Positions 5,837 to 8,403 of a stretch of 8,403 nt of DNA are shown here, one piece after another (the stretch's first letter is position 1; the number at the start of each line of letters is the position of its first letter). The position numbers and the translations under genes were made by a program. Where the stretch lies: positions 1-8,403 of the forward strand of contig NZ_JAILQF010000186.1 in NCBI RefSeq assembly GCF_024699075.1. Direction: 5' to 3'. Source of the DNA: Butyrivibrio sp. GTDB lineage: Bacteria; Bacillota_A; Clostridia; Lachnospirales; Lachnospiraceae. A model generated the notes under the pieces. It had not been told where the DNA came from and searched no databases. It saw only the letters and a list, made by a program, of their open reading frames with translations.

Positions 5837-6910
5837 TCAGTCTCCAAAGCATACTCCAAGCATCTTAGCTTCTTTTATGATACTTGCATCCTTAGGAAGA
5901 GTCTTTAACTTTCCTGCTATTTCCTTAAGAGGAACCTTGACCATCTCACGATTCTTATAAGCTATCATATATCCATATTCTTTTTTAAGGATAAGCTGTC
6001 CTGCCTCTACTCCTACACGACTTGCAAATACTCTGTCATAAGGATCAGGCACACCGCCCCTTTGCATATGTCCGGGAACAGTAACCCTTACTTCTCTGCC
6101 TGTCTTTTTCTGGATCTGATCTGCTATCTCATAAGATACTGAAGGGAACGCATAATTAGAAAGCTTCTTCTTGTATTCTTTCTTGGTAAGCTTTGAATCT
6201 TCCTTGGAAATAGCTCCTTCTGCAACGGCAAGAATGGTAAATCTTGAACCATTCTCAGCACGCTTCTCAATTGCTTCTATAACCTTATTTATGTCATATG
6301 GGATCTCAGGAATAAGAATGATATCAGCACCACCTGCAATTCCTGCATTAAGAGTAAGCCATCCAACCTTATGTCCCATGACTTCTACTATAAATACACG
6401 GCCATGAGAATCGGCTGTTGTATGGATACAGTCAATAGCATTAGTTGCAACATCAACTGCGCTTTGGAATCCAAAGGTCATATCAGTGCCCCAGAGATCG
6501 TTATCTATTGTTTTAGGAAGGGATATTATATTAAGACCTTCTTCTCTTAGAAGGTTTGCTGTCTTTTGAGAACCATTGCCGCCAAGGACTACAAGTACAT
6601 CAAGCTGAAGCTTGTAATAGGTCTGCTTCATGGATGCAACCTTATCTTTGCCCTCCTCATCAGGCTCATGTATTGTCTTAAAAGGAACTCTTGACGAACC
6701 AAGAATTGTTCCGCCTCTTGTAAGAAGTCCGGAGAAATCACGCGGTGTAAGCATCTTAAAATCACTATTTATGAGCCCCTTATAGCCATTAAGGAATCCA
6801 TAAATTTCCATTTCAGTTCCGCTTGCATCAAGGCACTTAACTACACCCCTCATAGCGGCATTTAATGCCTGGCAGTCGCCGCCGCTTGTCAGCATTCCTA
6901 TTCTAAGCAT
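5837..6910 (-). CDS. pfkA: 6-phosphofructokinase (phosphoryl donor probably ATP)
   Basis: Phosphorylates fructose 6-phosphate to fructose 1,6-bisphosphate in glycolysis. The 357-residue protein opens with MLRIGMLTSGGDCQALNAAMR (1-21, phosphate-binding loop). It shows VVLGGNGS (107-114), PKTIDND (132-138, catalytic Asp136), MGHKVGW (178-184), PEIPY (201-205) and VPGHMQRGG (278-286, substrate-binding His281 and Arg284). At the positions that sort donors (E. coli 104 and 124) it has Gly113, as in ATP enzymes, and Lys133, as in pyrophosphate enzymes. The metal-site Asp of GGDG is Asn112. ATP is more likely, but this is inference. It is longer than the E. coli enzyme (320). The ATG at 6910 is preceded by a strong GGGAGGAG at seven bases; the alternative ATG at 6925 (MGGDC) would consume that RBS. 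It follows purF's terminator, so it has its own transcript. Confidence 0.93.
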   Translation of the reverse strand: MLRIGMLTSGGDCQALNAAMRGVVKCLDASGTEMEIYGFLNGYKGLINSDFKMLTPRDFSGLLTRGGTILGSSRVPFKTIHEPDEEGKDKVASMKQTYYKLQLDVLVVLGGNGSQKTANLLREEGLNIISLPKTIDNDLWGTDMTFGFQSAVDVATNAIDCIHTTADSHGRVFIVEVMGHKVGWLTLNAGIAGGADIILIPEIPYDINKVIEAIEKRAENGSRFTILAVAEGAISKEDSKLTKKEYKKKLSNYAFPSVSYEIADQIQKKTGREVRVTVPGHMQRGGVPDPYDRVFASRVGVEAGQLILKKEYGYMIAYKNREMVKVPLKEIAGKLKTLPKDASIIKEAKMLGVCFGD

Positions 6911-6917
6911 ACAATCT

Positions 6918-6922
6918 CCTCC
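6918..6922 (-). promoter_or_regulatory. pfkA ribosome binding site that fixes the start
   Basis: GGAGG (within GGGAGGAGA) lies seven bases before the ATG at 6910. It selects this start rather than the upstream in-frame ATG at 6925, which has only AT-rich sequence ahead of it. Confidence 0.85.
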
Positions 6923-6947
6923 CATAACTTTTTAATCACTGTCAATA

Positions 6948-6956
6948 ATTCTAACA
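6948..6956 (-). promoter_or_regulatory. Probable extended -10 promoter of pfkA
   Basis: The minus strand reads TGTTAGAAT (6956-6948), a -10 hexamer TAGAAT with the TGn extension, about 40 bases before the pfkA ATG. No good -35 is seen 16-18 bases upstream. A second TATAAT (7055-7050) further upstream lies in a symmetric ATTATAAT and is less convincing. A promoter is required here because the purF terminator lies between the genes. The rest of the 272-base gap shows nothing I can name. Confidence 0.5.
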
Positions 6957-7130
6957 TATATTCGCAGGTCTTCACAGAATTTAGTTTCTTATTAGATAAA
7001 AGGTGCAGCTTTCCTTGCAATTTGATTATTATGTACGAAGTTTGAGTTTATTATAATATCTTTTTTGGAACTGACCTTATTCTTAAGATAAAAGATTTTC
7101 AGGCAAGACCTAAAAAATACTGATAATAAT

Positions 7131-7176
7131 AAAAAAGCGCTATAAGTATATATTTTCACGCATATACTTATAGCAC
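7131..7176 (-). terminator. Intrinsic terminator of purF
   Basis: Seven bases after the purF stop, the minus strand has a perfect 13-pair stem, GCTATAAGTATAT (7174-7162) with ATATACTTATAGC (7151-7139). A 10-base loop separates the arms, and GC then TTTTTT (7136-7131) follow. The stem is AT-rich but long, and the T-run is uninterrupted. It separates purF from pfkA. Confidence 0.9.
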
Positions 7177-7182
7177 ATAAAC

Positions 7183-8403
7183 TTATGCCTCGAATTCGCC
7201 TCGGATATCGTCTGTTGGAGGCTCTTCAGGATATTTGCCCGTAAAGCATCCTTCGCAGATAGACATCTTGTTATCAACGAGCTCTTTAAGCCTGTTAAGA
7301 TTTAAATATCCAAGAGAATCTGCTCCTATTATCTTTCTTATATCTTCTATACTTCTGTTATAAGCAATGAGCTGGTCTCTTGCAGGTATGTCTGTACCAA
7401 AATAGCATGGCCATAAAAACGGAGGTGATGATATTCTCATATGAACCTCTTTGGCACCAGCATCACGCAGCATTTTAATGATCCTGTCAGAGGTTGTACC
7501 TCTTACGATAGAGTCATCTATAATTACAACTCTCTTGCCATCAACAGCATGATTTAGTGCATTGAGCTTGACCTTAACACTGCTTTCACGGTTCTTCTGA
7601 CCAGGCTTAATAAAGGTTCTTCCTATATAAGAGTTCTTTACAAATACCTGACCGTAAGGTATTCCGGACTCCATAGAATAGCCAAGAGCCGCAACATTAC
7701 CTGATTCAGGTACGCCAGCTACGATATCAGCATCTATAGGATCATCCTTATACAGGAACCTTCCTGCTCTTATTCTTGCATCGTATACGCTCTGACCATC
7801 TAATACAGAGTCAGGTCTTGCAAAATAGATATATTCAAAGATGCAGTGTCCATGCTCTTTTTCCGGAATACATCTTGTTTTATTGGAAAGGATCTGACCA
7901 TCCTGTGTTATAGTAACAATTTCGCCCGGCTCTACGTCTCTTATATATTCGGCATCAATAGTATCAAGAGCACAGGTCTCTGATGCGAAGATATATGCAT
8001 TATCTCTTTTGCCAAGGACAAGAGGCCTGAAGCCATGCGGATCTCTTGCGCCTATAAGCTTACGTGGAGACATTATTACAAGACTGTATGCTCCCTTTAT
8101 CTGTGGCATGGCAAGGGCAACCGCCTCTTCTACGCTACCTGTTTTAAGCCTCTGCCTTGCAATAAGATAAGCTATAAGCTCTGAATCGATCGTAGTCTGG
8201 AAGATTGCACCTGTATAAGCAAGCTCCTGCCTAAGTTCCGGCGCATTGGTAAGATTGCCGTTATGGGCAAGCGCAAGAGTTCCCTTCACATAATTAAGTA
8301 CAAGGGGCTGTGCATTCTCTCTTACAGAGGAACCAGCTGTAGAATATCTTACATGTCCTACGCCTATGTTACCAACAAGCTTCTCTATATCCTCTCCTGT
8401 AAA
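7183..8403 (-). CDS. purF: Amidophosphoribosyltransferase, 5' end beyond the window
   Basis: Catalyses the first step of de novo purine synthesis, PRPP plus glutamine to phosphoribosylamine. The frame stays open to the right edge, giving 406 visible residues; about 60 are missing, including the nucleophile Cys. The glutaminase half shows GHVRYSTAG (16-24) and AHNGNLTNA (46-54). The transferase half shows the PRPP loop RVVIIDDSIVRGTTS (291-305). Cys187 (in CIFEYIYFARPDS), Cys333 (in LWPCYFGTD), Cys383 and Cys386 (CEGCFTGKYP) match the four cysteines that hold the 4Fe-4S cluster of the Bacillus-type enzyme, so this is the oxygen-sensitive class rather than the cluster-free E. coli type. A GTG at 8289 is an internal codon, not the start. 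A strong terminator follows. Confidence 0.97.
   Translation of the reverse strand, partial: FTGEDIEKLVGNIGVGHVRYSTAGSSVRENAQPLVLNYVKGTLALAHNGNLTNAPELRQELAYTGAIFQTTIDSELIAYLIARQRLKTGSVEEAVALAMPQIKGAYSLVIMSPRKLIGARDPHGFRPLVLGKRDNAYIFASETCALDTIDAEYIRDVEPGEIVTITQDGQILSNKTRCIPEKEHGHCIFEYIYFARPDSVLDGQSVYDARIRAGRFLYKDDPIDADIVAGVPESGNVAALGYSMESGIPYGQVFVKNSYIGRTFIKPGQKNRESSVKVKLNALNHAVDGKRVVIIDDSIVRGTTSDRIIKMLRDAGAKEVHMRISSPPFLWPCYFGTDIPARDQLIAYNRSIEDIRKIIGADSLGYLNLNRLKELVDNKMSICEGCFTGKYPEEPPTDDIRGEFEA

Noticed and set aside
6911..6925. Upstream ATG of pfkA (MGGDC extension)
   Set aside because: The extension is made from the strong GGGAGGAG ribosome binding site of the downstream ATG at 6910.
6901..6957. 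19-codon upstream ORF overlapping the pfkA start
   Set aside because: Its ATG overlaps the proposed -10 hexamer, so it would not be on the transcript from that promoter, and it has no RBS.
8287..8289. GTG at 8289 as the purF start
   Set aside because: The frame continues upstream with essential glutaminase motifs (GHVRYSTAG) up to the window edge.

Overview
All genes in this window lie on the minus strand. They look like a core-chromosome block from a low-GC Firmicute (Bacillota), most likely Clostridia of the Lachnospiraceae type. The evidence is AT-rich DNA, strong GGAGG ribosome binding sites, a Bacillus-type iron-sulfur PurF, the conserved dnaX-ybaB-recR order, a membrane-anchored DUF5711-like protein, and a phosphofructokinase with the GGNGS / PKTIDND signature I associate with that family. 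The taxon is inferred from gene family resemblance, not from a marker gene.

In the direction of transcription (right to left) the layout is as follows. purF (8403 to 7183) is cut at its 5' end by the window edge and ends in a strong intrinsic terminator. pfkA (6910 to 5837) has its own extended -10 promoter and a strong RBS. A 228-base gap follows, holding an elaborate dyad or structured element, an extended -10 promoter and a short repeat-like stretch with a 26-codon ORF. dnaX (5608 to 3833) comes next. A 182-base gap with a good promoter and several palindromes leads to ybaB (3650 to 3297), which overlaps recR (3297 to 2698) by one base. galM (start placed at 2606, not at the longest-ORF start 2726) and a DUF5711-like propeller protein (1526 to 288) follow 12 bases apart. 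The last 287 bases hold no gene. They hold a nested RNA hairpin with a U-rich tail on the minus strand, an AT-rich dyad, and a TTGACA promoter reading out of the left edge.

Functionally this is housekeeping: de novo purine synthesis (PurF), the committed step of glycolysis (Pfk), the replicative clamp loader (DnaX), a nucleoid-associated protein with the recombination mediator RecR, and hexose entry into metabolism (GalM). The DUF5711-like protein is the only gene without a known role. I see no mobile element, CRISPR array, tRNA, rRNA or defence system. The parts worth a second look are non-coding: the nested hairpin at 175-260, the structured element at 5762-5829, and operator-like dyads in the ybaB and galM upstream regions.
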